Positions 1-9,217 of a stretch of DNA of 64,000 nt are shown here, in pieces. This DNA comes from Propionispira raffinosivorans DSM 20765. GTDB taxonomy: Bacteria > Bacillota > Negativicutes > Selenomonadales > Selenomonadaceae. The notes under the pieces are model-generated. The model was not told the DNA's origin and did not search any database. It was given only the letters and a program-made list of their open reading frames with translations. Made by a program: the position numbers and the translations under genes. The stretch's first letter is position 1. Each line of letters opens with the position of its first letter. Location of the stretch: assembly GCF_000381065.1 (NCBI RefSeq), contig NZ_KB905839.1:248001-312000 (forward strand), given 5' to 3'.

Positions 1-1
1 T

Positions 2-1450
2 TTAAAAAATGCCGATACGGTTGTTTACGATCGTTTAGCGGATGAAAGAATTTTAAGTTATGCACCAAAGGACGCAGAATTTATTTATGTTGGTAAGGCA
101 TCAAGTCAGCATACCATGAAACAGGATGATATTAACCAACTATTGGTAGATAAAGCCAAAGAAGGTAAGGTTGTTGTTCGTTTGAAAGGCGGCGATCCAT
201 TTGTGTTTGGCCGCGGTGGTGAAGAAGCATTGCTGCTATATGAAAATAAGCTGCCTTTTGAAATTGTACCAGGGATTACATCAGCGATTTCTGTGCCGGC
301 TTATGCAGGAATTCCCGTTACACATCGTGCGGTTGCAACTTCATTTGCTGTTATTACCGGGCATGAAGATCCAACAAAAGGAAATTCCAGTATGCGCTGG
401 GATAAATTATCGACAGCGGTTGATACACTGGTATTTTTGATGGGGGTCGAAAATCTGCCGCATATTACGGCAAAACTGATTGAAAATGGTCGCGGAGCCG
501 ATACGCCGGCAGCGGTGATCCGCTGGGGAACCAAACCCGAGCAGCGTGTACTTGTAACGACAGTTGGTGAAGCTGCCGAAGCGGTGCGAAAGAACAATCT
601 TAAGCCGCCAGCTATTTTTATTGTGGGCGATGTGGTCAATTTACGGGAAAAATTGGCCTGGTTTGATAATCGCTTACTGTTTGGTAAAACGGTATTGGTA
701 ACGAGAGCTCGTGAGCAGGCTTCAAAATTAACGAGTCGATTAGAAGCACTGGGGGCACGCTGTATCGAGGCGCCATCCATTAAAATGGCAGCACCAGCCG
801 ATGCTTATCGTGGTGTCGATCAGGCAATGGATGACTTGGCAGGCTATGATTGGCTGATGTTTACAAGTACAAATGGTGTCGAACATTTTTTTGATCGACT
901 TTTTGCCAAGGGCTTTGATACACGTCGTTTGGGAACCGCTAAAATTGCAGCGATCGGTGCAGCAACGGCGCAAAAACTTCGTGAATACGGGATTATAGCG
1001 GATGTGGTACCCGTTGAGTTTAGAGCTGAAGGTATTATTGAAGCAGTCAAAGAGCAGATTACAGCAGGCATGAAGATACTTATTCCACGCGCGCAGGAAG
1101 CACGTGAAATCCTGCCAGAAAAATTGCGTGAACTGGGAGCTGTTGTCACGGTTGTGCCTGTGTATCAAACCATAGAAGGTGACTTGAATGGTCAAGAAAT
1201 CAAAACGATGTTAAAAAATGGTGAAATTGATTTGGTTACGTTTACTAGTTCATCGACGGTGAAAAATTTGCTCAATATTTTAGGACCGGATGGTTCAGCT
1301 TTGGTCAGTCAAGTTAAAACAGCTTGTATTGGTCCAATTACGGCGCAGACTTGCTTGGAACGTACGATCAATCCGGCAATTATTGCTGAAACGTATACAG
1401 TTGCTGGGCTTGTGGAAGCGATTGAAGCCGATTTTTCAGCGAAAGCATGA
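2..1450 (+). CDS. cobA-hemD: Uroporphyrinogen-III C-methyltransferase / uroporphyrinogen-III synthase fusion, 5' end missing
   Basis: The reading frame is open from base 2, so the gene starts left of the window and 482 residues are visible. The first part is the SAM-dependent uroporphyrinogen-III methyltransferase fold: VVVRLKGGDPFVFGRGGEE and the PGITSAISVPAYAGIPVTHR stretch are typical SUMT motifs. From about base 690 a second domain begins (GKTVLVTRAREQASKL), the HemD fold that cyclises hydroxymethylbilane to uroporphyrinogen III. The fusion therefore makes uroporphyrinogen III and methylates it to precorrin-2, the branch point to sirohaem and cobamides. CobA-HemD fusions are common in Firmicutes. 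hemB and hemL follow on the same strand, probably in one operon. An internal ATG at base 116 is not the true start because coding similarity continues upstream of it. Confidence 0.93.
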   Translation, partial: LKNADTVVYDRLADERILSYAPKDAEFIYVGKASSQHTMKQDDINQLLVDKAKEGKVVVRLKGGDPFVFGRGGEEALLLYENKLPFEIVPGITSAISVPAYAGIPVTHRAVATSFAVITGHEDPTKGNSSMRWDKLSTAVDTLVFLMGVENLPHITAKLIENGRGADTPAAVIRWGTKPEQRVLVTTVGEAAEAVRKNNLKPPAIFIVGDVVNLREKLAWFDNRLLFGKTVLVTRAREQASKLTSRLEALGARCIEAPSIKMAAPADAYRGVDQAMDDLAGYDWLMFTSTNGVEHFFDRLFAKGFDTRRLGTAKIAAIGAATAQKLREYGIIADVVPVEFRAEGIIEAVKEQITAGMKILIPRAQEAREILPEKLRELGAVVTVVPVYQTIEGDLNGQEIKTMLKNGEIDLVTFTSSSTVKNLLNILGPDGSALVSQVKTACIGPITAQTCLERTINPAIIAETYTVAGLVEAIEADFSAKA

Positions 1451-1490
1451 TCTAGATTTTTAGATAAATATAATATATGGGGTGGAAAAA

Positions 1491-2465
1491 ATGATGAAGC
1501 AAACATTACGACCACGCAGAATGCGTATTTCAGAAGGTGTACGGTCCATGGTACAGGAAACGACATTATCGGCGAAAGATTTTGTATATCCGATTTTTGT
1601 TGTGCCGGGCGAAAATGTCAAAACAGAAATTCCTAGCATGCCAAATTGTTATCATTTATCGGTCGATAATGCGGTTAAATTAGCCAAAGAAATTTACGAA
1701 TTAGGGATTCCAGCGGTTGAAATATTTGGTCTGCCTGAATATAAAGATGAAATAGGTTCTAGTGCCTGGGATGCGACGAGCCCTGTACAAAGAGCCATGA
1801 AAGCTATAAAAAAAGAATTACCAAAACTTGTTATTATTGGTGATGTATGTATGTGCCAATATACAAGCCATGGACATTGCGGAAAATTGTGCGGCGAATA
1901 TGTCGATAATGATGCTACACTTGAACTGCTGGCCAAAGTTGCGGTAAGTCAGGCTGAGGCTGGGGCAGATATGATCGCACCATCGGATATGATGGATGGA
2001 CGCGTGGCCGCAATTCGTGAGGCTCTGGATGCGGCGGGCTTTATCAATGTATCGATTATGTCATATGCGGTAAAATATGCATCGGGATATTATGGCCCAT
2101 TCCGTGATGCAGCAGATTCTGCACCGCAGTTTGGCGATCGTCGTTCTTATCAGATGGACCCGGCCAATTCTCGCGAGGCGATGAAGGAAGTAGAACTTGA
2201 CCTTGCTGAAGGTGCCGATATTATTATGGTAAAACCAGCTTTGGCGTATTTGGATATTGTGCGTCAGGTTCGTGATAATATTGATCATCCGATTGCTGTA
2301 TACAATGTAAGTGGCGAATATGCAATGGTCAAAGCAGCTGCTGCAAATGGCTGGATTGATGAAAAACGCATCGTTTTGGAAACTCTGACGAGTATGAAAC
2401 GGGCGGGAGCAGATATCATTATTACATATCATGCCATTGATGCTGCAAGATGGCTTAAAGAATAG
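1491..2465 (+). CDS. hemB: Delta-aminolevulinic acid dehydratase (porphobilinogen synthase)
   Basis: This cytosolic enzyme condenses two 5-aminolevulinate molecules into porphobilinogen. The 324-residue protein has the expected length. The Zn-site cysteines lie in [12 protein letters not shown] at about residues 120-130. The two active-site lysines are in [17 protein letters not shown] (about K195) and [12 protein letters not shown] (Schiff-base lysine, about K248). I chose the ATG at 1491 because GGGGTGG at 1479-1485 is a well-spaced ribosome site; an in-frame GTG at 1482 lies inside that site. The gene lies 40 bases after cobA-hemD and before hemL, so the three form a tetrapyrrole operon. 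Its stop codon touches a partial copy of the dispersed repeat. Confidence 0.96.
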   Translation: MMKQTLRPRRMRISEGVRSMVQETTLSAKDFVYPIFVVPGENVKTEIPSMPNCYHLSVDNAVKLAKEIYELGIPAVEIFGLPEYKDEIGSSAWDATSPVQRAMKAIKKELPKLVIIGDVCMCQYTSHGHCGKLCGEYVDNDATLELLAKVAVSQAEAGADMIAPSDMMDGRVAAIREALDAAGFINVSIMSYAVKYASGYYGPFRDAADSAPQFGDRRSYQMDPANSREAMKEVELDLAEGADIIMVKPALAYLDIVRQVRDNIDHPIAVYNVSGEYAMVKAAAANGWIDEKRIVLETLTSMKRAGADIIITYHAIDAARWLKE

Positions 2466-2518
2466 GGGTTATGGTGTCCTGACGATTGCCATATAAAATG
2501 TTTAATGCGTTCTATATA
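2465..2518. repeat. Half copy of dispersed palindromic repeat (hemB-hemL gap)
   Basis: The 75-base hemB-hemL gap is largely made of the right half of the repeat: CCTGACGATTGCCATAT followed by TTTAATGCGTTCTATATA. The last part is the reverse complement of the left terminus seen at 14149. The left half is absent here. The hemL ribosome site follows directly after the repeat end. Confidence 0.7.
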
Positions 2519-2540
2519 ATTAGAAAAGGAGGATTTTGAG

Positions 2541-3863
2541 ATGGCTCTTAATTTAGCGAAATCAGCCGAAGCGTTTGCTGAAGCGAAACAATATATGCCC
2601 GGTGGGGTAAACAGTCCAGTGCGTTCCTACCGGAGTGTGGATTGTGATCCGCCGTTTATTGCAAAGGCAAAGGGCAGTAAAATTTATGATATTGATGGTA
2701 ATGAATATATAGACTATGTTGGGTCCTGGGGTCCAATGGTCATTGGGCATGCGCATGAAGCGGTTGTTAAGGCTCTCCAAAAGGCCGTGGAACTGGGAAC
2801 AAGTTATGGGGCGCCAACGCTTTTGGAAACAGAACTGGCAAAACGGGTCCAACATATTATGCCATCGATTGAAATGATCCGCATGGTAAATTCGGGTACA
2901 GAAGCAACGATGAGTGCGTTGCGTTTGGCTCGTGGCTTTACCGGACGGGAAAAAATCGTAAAATTCATTGGCTGTTATCATGGACATCATGACAGTTTAC
3001 TGGTAAAAGCCGGTTCTGGTATGGCTACGTTTGGTGTTCCTGACAGCCCTGGCGTGCCGAAAAGTGTGGCAGAAAATACGATTACGGTTCCGTATAATGA
3101 TGTTGAAGCCATCCGTAAGGTTATGGCGGAAAGCGGCAAGGAGATTGCGGCGATTATTGTTGAGCCAGTTGCGGGGAATATGGGGCTTGTTTTGCCAAAA
3201 CAAGGCTATTTGAAAGAGCTTCGAGTTTTGACGGAAGAGGCCGGAGCTCTGTTGATCTTTGATGAAGTTATGTGTGGGTTCCGTGCTTCTTTGGGCGGTG
3301 CGCAGGCTGCATATGGCATCGTGCCGGATTTGACTTGTCTGGGTAAAATTATCGGCGGTGGTCTTCCCGTTGCAGCTTATGGCGGACGTAAGGATATCAT
3401 GCTGCAAATTTCACCAGCAGGTCCAGTCTATCAGGCAGGAACACTTAGCGGGAATCCTTTGGCGATGACAGCGGGGATTGAAACGTTAAAAATTATGACG
3501 GCAATACCGGAAGATGGTCAGCCGGATTATAGTCGTGTGCTGACTATTAAAACGAAAAAACTACTTTTAGGTTTGCAAGCCGAAGCGAAAAAAGCCGGAT
3601 TAAAATTGCAATTTCATCAGGCTGGCTCTATGTTTGGTATTTTCTTTAATGAAAATCCAGTTTATGACTATGAAACAGCCGCGGCTTCGGATGCGGAAGC
3701 TTTTAAGGTTTATTTTAAATCGATGCTGGAACAGGGCATATATTTAGCTCCATCGCCATTTGAAACTGCATTTATGTCTGGGGCTCACAGCGATGCTGAT
3801 ATTGAAAAAACAATACAGGCTGCAGCCATTGCTTTCGCAAAAGTGGCAGCAATGACGAAATAA
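2541..3863 (+). CDS. hemL: Glutamate-1-semialdehyde 2,1-aminomutase
   Basis: HemL is a PLP enzyme that converts glutamate 1-semialdehyde to 5-aminolevulinate, the C5-route entry to tetrapyrroles. The 440-residue protein is family length. It shows [17 protein letters not shown] near residue 117, YHGHHDS near 146, FDEVMCGFR near 240, and the PLP lysine K269 in [18 protein letters not shown] strong AAAGGAGGA ribosome site lies at 2524-2532. The order cobA-hemD, hemB, hemL matches Firmicute hem operons. A promoter and glycine riboswitch begin just downstream, so the operon probably ends here. Confidence 0.96.
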   Translation: MALNLAKSAEAFAEAKQYMPGGVNSPVRSYRSVDCDPPFIAKAKGSKIYDIDGNEYIDYVGSWGPMVIGHAHEAVVKALQKAVELGTSYGAPTLLETELAKRVQHIMPSIEMIRMVNSGTEATMSALRLARGFTGREKIVKFIGCYHGHHDSLLVKAGSGMATFGVPDSPGVPKSVAENTITVPYNDVEAIRKVMAESGKEIAAIIVEPVAGNMGLVLPKQGYLKELRVLTEEAGALLIFDEVMCGFRASLGGAQAAYGIVPDLTCLGKIIGGGLPVAAYGGRKDIMLQISPAGPVYQAGTLSGNPLAMTAGIETLKIMTAIPEDGQPDYSRVLTIKTKKLLLGLQAEAKKAGLKLQFHQAGSMFGIFFNENPVYDYETAAASDAEAFKVYFKSMLEQGIYLAPSPFETAFMSGAHSDADIEKTIQAAAIAFAKVAAMTK

Positions 3864-3896
3864 AAGGTGAGAAGCAATATTTACCTAAGAAAAAGC

Positions 3897-3925
3897 TTGT
3901 CAATTAAAAGATTGTAAGTTATAAT
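3897..3925 (+). promoter_or_regulatory. Sigma-70-type promoter upstream of the glycine riboswitch
   Basis: TTGTCA (3897-3902) and TATAAT (3920-3925) are separated by 17 bases. A transcript would start near 3932, about 45 bases before the first glycine aptamer. Confidence 0.7.
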
Positions 3926-3974
3926 AATGTACATTCAAGTACGCCTTAAAAAAACATATGTATACCGAATGAAG

Positions 3975-4147
3975 TTTGCGGAAGAGAGGCCAAGGCCCGC
4001 CGAAGGAGTAACACTCTCAGGCATTCACAATGGTGTGAATAGAACCGCAAGTGGACGGGACTCTGGAGAGTGCTCTTAATTGAGACGCCGAAGGTGAAAG
4101 CGGATTGTAATCTGTAAATCTCTCAGGCAAATGGACAGAGACAGGCA
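3975..4147 (+). ncRNA. Tandem glycine riboswitch
   Basis: Two consecutive glycine aptamers are recognisable. The first spans about 3975-4050 with GCGGAAGAG, the core CGCCGAAGGAG and CTCTCAGGCA. The second spans about 4051-4147 with GGACTCTGGAGAG, the core CGCCGAAGGTG and CTCTCAGGCAAATGGACAGAG. These cores match the known glycine (gcvT-type) aptamer pair. A terminator lies about 65 bases downstream at 4211, so control is probably transcriptional. The gene controlled is a solute-binding lipoprotein rather than the usual glycine-cleavage genes. Confidence 0.93.
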
Positions 4148-4210
4148 TGCTTTAACAAGCGAATTTTCGATTGTTGAAGTCTGTTTTGCCTATGCAATTT
4201 TTGATATCCA

Positions 4211-4242
4211 GAGTCAAATCATTTATGATTTGACTCTTTTTT
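4211..4242 (+). terminator. Intrinsic terminator of the glycine riboswitch expression platform
   Basis: A perfect 10-bp stem, GAGTCAAATC with GATTTGACTC, closes a 6-base loop and is followed by TTTTTT. It lies between the second aptamer and the downstream start codon, where a glycine-dependent anti-terminator could act. The switching partner sequence was not resolved by eye. Confidence 0.85.
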
Positions 4243-4325
4243 ATTGAGGGTTTAGCAGATTTTTCAATTCGTCATATATTTTTTACTGGAGATTGAAAAT
4301 GATATGGTTGGAAAGAGGTTTTTTT

Positions 4326-5483
4326 ATGCGTAATAAGTTTAAAGCAATGATTGTTATGATGCTGGTAGGTTTGATGGGAACATTAGCTGGCTGTGGCGGC
4401 GAATCAAACACGATTAAGATTGGTCTATTAAATGAAATGACAGGCGGCAATGCAACACTCGGCACATCTTCGGCAAATGGTGCGAAAATGGCTTTTAAAG
4501 AATATAATGACAAGGGCGGTCTTTTAGGCAAACAAATTGAGGCAGTTGTGGCCGACAATAAATCGGAGCCGGCTGAAGCTTCTAATGCTATGACAAAACT
4601 GGTTACGCAAGATAAAGTAGTGGCTGTTACCGGAACTTTTTCGAGTTCCAATGCAATTGCAGCTGCAAGTGTAGCTGCTGCGTCGAAAGTTCCTTATCTT
4701 GTATCGGGAGCGACGAATCCGAAAGTTACAGTGGATGAAAAAACGGGTAAAGTAAATGATTATGTATTTAGGGTTTGCTTTATTGATCCTTTTCAGGGAA
4801 CCGTAGCAGCTAATTTTGCCTTGAATAATCTTCATTTAAAAAAAGCAGTTGTTCTGGTTGATAATAGTAGTGATTACAGCAAGGGGTTGTCGGATTTCTT
4901 TAAGGACGCCATGAAGCAGGGTGGTGGCGAAATTTTGGGTGAAGAAGCGTATTTGCAAAAAGATCAGGATTTTAAAGCAATTTTAACGAAAATAAAAACA
5001 TTAAATCCAGATATTGTTTATATCCCAGGGTATTATGAAGAAGTTGGCAAGATTGTCAAACAAGCTCGTGAACTTGGTATTACAGCAGTCATGATTGGTG
5101 CTGATGGATGGGATTCTCCTAAACTAGCTGAAATAGCAGGTGCTGATGCACTGAACCATACTTTTTTCACGAATCATTATGCCGTTGATTCCAAAGAACC
5201 TGTAGCACAGGCTTTTGCTGAGGCTTATGAAAAAGAATATGGACAAAAACCGGATGCGTTAGCGGTTCTTGGTTATGATGCAGCGAAAGTCTTGATTGAT
5301 GCGATTGAACGGGCTAATAGTACAGATCCGGCAAAAATAACGGAAGCACTGGCTGTGACTAAAGATTTCAATGGTATAACGGGAGCGATTACTTTAAATG
5401 AAACACATGATGCAATTAAAAGCGCGGTTGTTATTGAAATGATTGATGGCAAACAAACTTTTAAAGCAAATGTAAAACCTTGA
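4326..5483 (+). CDS. Branched-chain-amino-acid-type ABC substrate-binding lipoprotein (LivJ/LivK family)
   Basis: This is a 385-residue type-I periplasmic binding protein. The N-terminus is a lipoprotein signal with lipobox LAGC at about residues 20-23. IKIGLLNEMTGGNATLG and later QDKVVAVTGTFSSSNAIA are characteristic of the Leu/Ile/Val-binding family. The start at 4326 follows AAAGAGG (4311-4317); a possible start at 4293 would put 11 non-signal residues before the signal peptide. No permease or ATPase gene is nearby, so it must share a transporter encoded elsewhere or act as an orphan sensor. The tandem glycine riboswitch upstream suggests that glycine, or an amino acid whose uptake is tied to glycine status, is relevant. 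The ligand is inferred and not proven. Confidence 0.88.
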   Translation: MRNKFKAMIVMMLVGLMGTLAGCGGESNTIKIGLLNEMTGGNATLGTSSANGAKMAFKEYNDKGGLLGKQIEAVVADNKSEPAEASNAMTKLVTQDKVVAVTGTFSSSNAIAAASVAAASKVPYLVSGATNPKVTVDEKTGKVNDYVFRVCFIDPFQGTVAANFALNNLHLKKAVVLVDNSSDYSKGLSDFFKDAMKQGGGEILGEEAYLQKDQDFKAILTKIKTLNPDIVYIPGYYEEVGKIVKQARELGITAVMIGADGWDSPKLAEIAGADALNHTFFTNHYAVDSKEPVAQAFAEAYEKEYGQKPDALAVLGYDAAKVLIDAIERANSTDPAKITEALAVTKDFNGITGAITLNETHDAIKSAVVIEMIDGKQTFKANVKP

Positions 5484-5510
5484 GAATTGTTTTTTAAAAG
5501 ATGACATAAC

Positions 5511-5557
5511 AAAAAACCTCTAAGTATAGATTTACATCTATGCTTGGAGGTTTTTTT
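5511..5557. terminator. Bidirectional terminator between convergent genes
   Basis: AAAAAACCTC, an imperfect stem of about 18 bp and GAGGTTTTTTT form a strong hairpin with T-runs readable on both strands. It separates the binding protein from the minus-strand FtsA-like gene. Confidence 0.85.
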
Positions 5558-5571
5558 ATAAGAACTTTATT

Positions 5572-7725
5572 TTAAATAGTCACTTTGTGCTCAATCGGTG
5601 TAATCAAAACGTCAATCTTGTCACCATTTTTAACTGGTGTGATGAATTCGGCACTTTGACCATTGACGAGAATTTTAAAGGTTACCTGACTTAAGGCACT
5701 TGGCGGATGAAAATCTGCTGCAAGAAGTACATCACTGACAATCGTTGTTTTGCGTTCAGACAGAGTGTATTCTATTTCACTGCCATCATAGACAATTGTA
5801 TTAGCTGTAGCAGATTTGCCGTTGACTGTCATTTGACAATTTGCAGCCGGCATCTTACATTCTGATTTATTGAAGTAGATAATCATATGGGTATCCAGTT
5901 CCGATAGTTTAATGACGTCGCCGAGCTTTGGCGATGTAGGCTCAATGAAATCAATTTCATCATTTGGAAAAACTTCAGTGGAAAGAGTGGCTGGATTTCC
6001 ATTGATGGTGATGGTCGGTGATACGCTGAACATGGATTGTGCTCCATTTAGAAGATATTTAAATTTGCGCGCAGTGGGAGTGTAGCCAGCTTTTAGTAAG
6101 ACTTCACCGAGATTTTTTGTTTCATGCCAAGTGATTTCATCATGGTCGACCAAAAGCTGCTGCATATCAGCGGATTGACCATTGATGAGAGCTGTCGGCG
6201 GAATGCTTGTTTTACTGCCATTGATAAAAATCGTGACAGGAGGCATTGGTTTTATAATTGTTTGCAGTTTAACTTCGGGGGCTGTGCCGTCAAAGCCGTT
6301 TTCAATCGTTATTTTATCACCATTTTTGATCGGATCTTTGAGGGCAGCTATTTCATCATTTAGCGTTATTTTAGCATTTGTTCCCATGGTTCCGGCGAGA
6401 TATTTTTTTTCGCCATTTAATGTAATCATCAGGCCGAGACCTGGTTTTCCACCGAGCTTTTTCAGATTGATACCGGCGGTCAAAAGTGCATCGGATACCG
6501 TTAAATGACCAAAGTTGAACAGACGGAATTCCTGCTCGTTTACGGCTATACTTAAAAAGTGTAGAGCATTGAGTGAAGCTATTTTGAGGATGCCGAGCGG
6601 GGTAACGGCATCGGGAGATTTTAGTTCTTCGGGGATACTTTCAATTCCCTCAATCGTCTCAGGCTTACGAACAGCTACACGTGGTGACGGAATATCCAGT
6701 GCCTGCGCGACCATTTCAGGCAGTTCAGGCGTTAGGGAACCACCGCCAACTAAAAGTACGGCTTGTGGCGCACCACTATTTAATTCTAAAATCTGTTTAG
6801 CGATCGCCTGTGCAAGATCTAATATATTGGGCATGACACTGTCAATGACTTCTTTGGGGCTCAGTTTATATTCAACGCCCAAAATATCCTGGAAGGTTAC
6901 TTTTCCTGCTTTGTCAGCGGAAATATCGCGCTTTACGGTTTCGGCAATGTTAAAGTCCAGCAGATATTTTTGGGAGATGGCTTCGGTTATTTCGTCGCCG
7001 GCAAGTGGCACCATTCCATATCCGGTCACGGAACCATCTTTTGTTACAGCTACATCGGAAGTACCGGCACCAATATCGACTAAGACAAGGTTTAAATGAC
7101 GCATGGTTGGTGGAATCAATACGTTGATTGCGGCAATCGGTTCCAATGTAAGTGCACTCATTTCCAGCTTTGCTGTATCAAGTGCTGATTGCATCGAATC
7201 AATGACTTGACGCGGTAAAAATGTAGCAATAACAGTAGCTGTTGCCAGCTTGCCGCGTTGACCGACTAGCGTCTTAAGCTGGGTACCATCTAATGTATAT
7301 TTGACGGTACTGTATCCTACACAATAATATAGAGTTGGGTCGGCAACTGTATTTGAGGTGGCCAATTTGTGCTGTGCGGTTTGGATAGCAATAAAATCAA
7401 GGCTTCGTTCCGTTTCTGCTGTAATGACTTCGTTAATTTCAAGTTCCGCTTCGGAAGTCATTGTATATAAAGCACGTCCAGCTGCAGCGACGGCAACTTG
7501 TTTCAATGGTCCGGTTTTGACCTCCAAAGCATTTTTAACATCTTCCAAGATGGCTGCAACTTGTGGTACATCATGAATCTGTCCATCAAGCATGGCTCTG
7601 GTGCGATGTTCTTTCCGTTCGGTGGCAATGATTTTTAATTGGCTGCCGTTTTGTTCGGCAACAATACCAATGACACTTCTGGTGCCGATATCCAAAGAAA
7701 ATAATAATTTATTTTTTGTAGCCAT
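5572..7725 (-). CDS. Large FtsA-like actin-fold protein with C-terminal repeated beta-rich modules
   Basis: The 717-residue protein begins with an actin/FtsA-like ATPase: LLFSLDIGTRSVIGIVAEQ is the phosphate-1 motif, and LVLVDIGAGTSDVAVTKDG and AVLLVGGGSLTPELPEM are the phosphate-2 and adenosine motifs. The FtsA domain covers about residues 1-400. The remaining 300 residues hold about four modules. Each begins with a helix like LGEVLLKAGYTP or VSDVLLAADFHPP and continues with one or two short strands around VNGxxA or INGxxA, ending in a DEI or DKI turn. This pattern resembles beta-grasp (ThiS-like) folds, but that is a guess. Ordinary FtsA is about 420 residues. The start at 7725 follows AAGGAG. 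No ftsZ is adjacent; a divergent FtsZ lies at 33 kb. A role in cell division or envelope polarity is inferred. Confidence 0.82.
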   Translation of the reverse strand: MATKNKLLFSLDIGTRSVIGIVAEQNGSQLKIIATERKEHRTRAMLDGQIHDVPQVAAILEDVKNALEVKTGPLKQVAVAAAGRALYTMTSEAELEINEVITAETERSLDFIAIQTAQHKLATSNTVADPTLYYCVGYSTVKYTLDGTQLKTLVGQRGKLATATVIATFLPRQVIDSMQSALDTAKLEMSALTLEPIAAINVLIPPTMRHLNLVLVDIGAGTSDVAVTKDGSVTGYGMVPLAGDEITEAISQKYLLDFNIAETVKRDISADKAGKVTFQDILGVEYKLSPKEVIDSVMPNILDLAQAIAKQILELNSGAPQAVLLVGGGSLTPELPEMVAQALDIPSPRVAVRKPETIEGIESIPEELKSPDAVTPLGILKIASLNALHFLSIAVNEQEFRLFNFGHLTVSDALLTAGINLKKLGGKPGLGLMITLNGEKKYLAGTMGTNAKITLNDEIAALKDPIKNGDKITIENGFDGTAPEVKLQTIIKPMPPVTIFINGSKTSIPPTALINGQSADMQQLLVDHDEITWHETKNLGEVLLKAGYTPTARKFKYLLNGAQSMFSVSPTITINGNPATLSTEVFPNDEIDFIEPTSPKLGDVIKLSELDTHMIIYFNKSECKMPAANCQMTVNGKSATANTIVYDGSEIEYTLSERKTTIVSDVLLAADFHPPSALSQVTFKILVNGQSAEFITPVKNGDKIDVLITPIEHKVTI

Positions 7726-7850
7726 AGGAAATCTCCTTAACAATAAAGAATTCAATAAAACAATACTACTTGTAATATTTCGCTGGTTTTAGGAAAGAAT
7801 CCTTTTTCCGGCTGAAAAAACATGTTTAATTATAGAGAAAATTTGCCGAA

Positions 7851-7880
7851 TTGCTTTTTTATTGAAAAATTGAGTATAAT
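7851..7880 (+). promoter_or_regulatory. Promoter for the DAK2/cyclodeaminase-like pair
   Basis: TTGCTT (7851-7856) and TATAAT (7875-7880) are 18 bases apart, about 40 bases before the start at 7921. Confidence 0.55.
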
Positions 7881-7920
7881 ATAGTAAATAACAGGAAAAA
7901 TAAGATAGGTAGTGGTAAAT

Positions 7921-9192
7921 ATGACCAGTAATAAAGAAATTATTACCAGCAGTGATTTTAGAAGAATGATTGCCGGTGCTTATAGTGAATTTTTACTTGA
8001 ATATGAAAATTTGAATCAATTGAATGCAGCTTCTTTGTCCGATAGTGGTGAAATAGGTACAAACTTGCTGCGTACGATGGGCGCGGCAGCGGCAGCACTT
8101 GTGGATGCCAAAGAAGAAGGTATTGGACCTTTGGCAAAACGTACGTCTGATAGTGCTATTTTGGGGGCCAGAGGTAATTCAGGGGTTGTTCTATCGCAGA
8201 TTTTCCGCGGCTTAAGTAAAGGTCTTTCTGGTAAATATGATGCGAGATCTTCTGATATAGGTAAAGCATTCCAGTATGGTATCTTATATGCACATCGCAG
8301 TATTCCGGATTCAAAAGAGCGTCCGATTATAACAGTGGCAAAAGGTGTGGCAAAGGGGGCCTATTATGCGGTAAGGGCCAATCTGCCGATATCCGAAATT
8401 TTAGAAGCAGCCCTGATTGCAGGTGAAAAAGAACTCCAGCGAACGAAGGCTCAGTATGGTTTTATCGATGCCGGTGGACAGGGAATGATGGTTTTACTTA
8501 CAGGATGTATGAAGGGGCTTGATGGTAATTTTGTTTCGCCAAGCCTTAGCTTGTCGACGAATTTTAAAACCTCTAATCAGGTTCCGAAGCCAGAAGTTGA
8601 TTTGGTGCGGCCATATTGTGTAAGTTTTTTGGTCAAACATTCAAAAGTGGATGTATATGATGTGGAGCGAATCCTGCAAAAAATAGGTAATGCTGTTGTT
8701 GTGCAAAAACATGGCAATAATACGCGTGTTCATCTGCATACAGATCATCCCGGCTTGATTATTGAACAGGCTGTCGGCTGGGGAAACTTGCACGATGTGA
8801 AAATTGATAATATGGCACAATACCACGAATCATCTGTTATGACAGAACAGGCAGAAGCACTTGCGATTATTGCCGTTGCCTCTGATGCAGTTATGTCTGA
8901 AAAAATGAAAAAAGCTGGTGCAGGTTTAATCATCACTGGCGGCAAGGGCATGAATCCTTCTGTTGGTGATTTTGTGAATGCTGTGCATAGCGATTTTGCT
9001 AAGCAGTACATTATTTTGCCAAACAGTAAAAATCTCGTCCTTGTAGTAGAACAGGTACAAGAACTTTTAGGTGATCGAGTTGCCAATTTGAAGACACCAG
9101 ATATGCAGTCGGGTCTGCAGGCACTAAAGCTCTATAAGAAAGAGCAGTCTCTAGCTGAAAATGTTAGAAATATGCAGCCACTTGTAAAATAG
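7921..9192 (+). CDS. DAK2-domain protein (FakA/YloV-like), degenerate metal site
   Basis: The 423-residue protein resembles FakA/YloV, whose DhaL-like domain phosphorylates fatty acids bound to DegV proteins. SAILGARGNSGVVLSQIFRG near residue 77 and FIDAGGQGMMVLLTG near residue 183 match the DAK2 fold. The middle and C-terminal parts (PYCVSFLVKH, VHLHTDHPG, GLIITGGKGMNPS) match the FakA C-terminal region. The magnesium-binding motif of the family, DGDTGTN, reads DSGEIGTN here, so conserved aspartates are lost. The protein is also shorter than the usual 550 residues. It may be inactive or use a different substrate. ATG 7921 is preferred over a GTG at 7912. A cyclodeaminase-like gene follows after 25 bases. 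Confidence 0.8.
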   Translation: MTSNKEIITSSDFRRMIAGAYSEFLLEYENLNQLNAASLSDSGEIGTNLLRTMGAAAAALVDAKEEGIGPLAKRTSDSAILGARGNSGVVLSQIFRGLSKGLSGKYDARSSDIGKAFQYGILYAHRSIPDSKERPIITVAKGVAKGAYYAVRANLPISEILEAALIAGEKELQRTKAQYGFIDAGGQGMMVLLTGCMKGLDGNFVSPSLSLSTNFKTSNQVPKPEVDLVRPYCVSFLVKHSKVDVYDVERILQKIGNAVVVQKHGNNTRVHLHTDHPGLIIEQAVGWGNLHDVKIDNMAQYHESSVMTEQAEALAIIAVASDAVMSEKMKKAGAGLIITGGKGMNPSVGDFVNAVHSDFAKQYIILPNSKNLVLVVEQVQELLGDRVANLKTPDMQSGLQALKLYKKEQSLAENVRNMQPLVK

Positions 9193-9217
9193 TTTGAGTT
9201 TTTAGGAGGATGAAGTG

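Noticed and set aside
6515..7099. Plus-strand ORF of 194 codons
   Set aside because: It is antisense to the FtsA-like gene, with Ser-rich shadow composition and no ribosome site.
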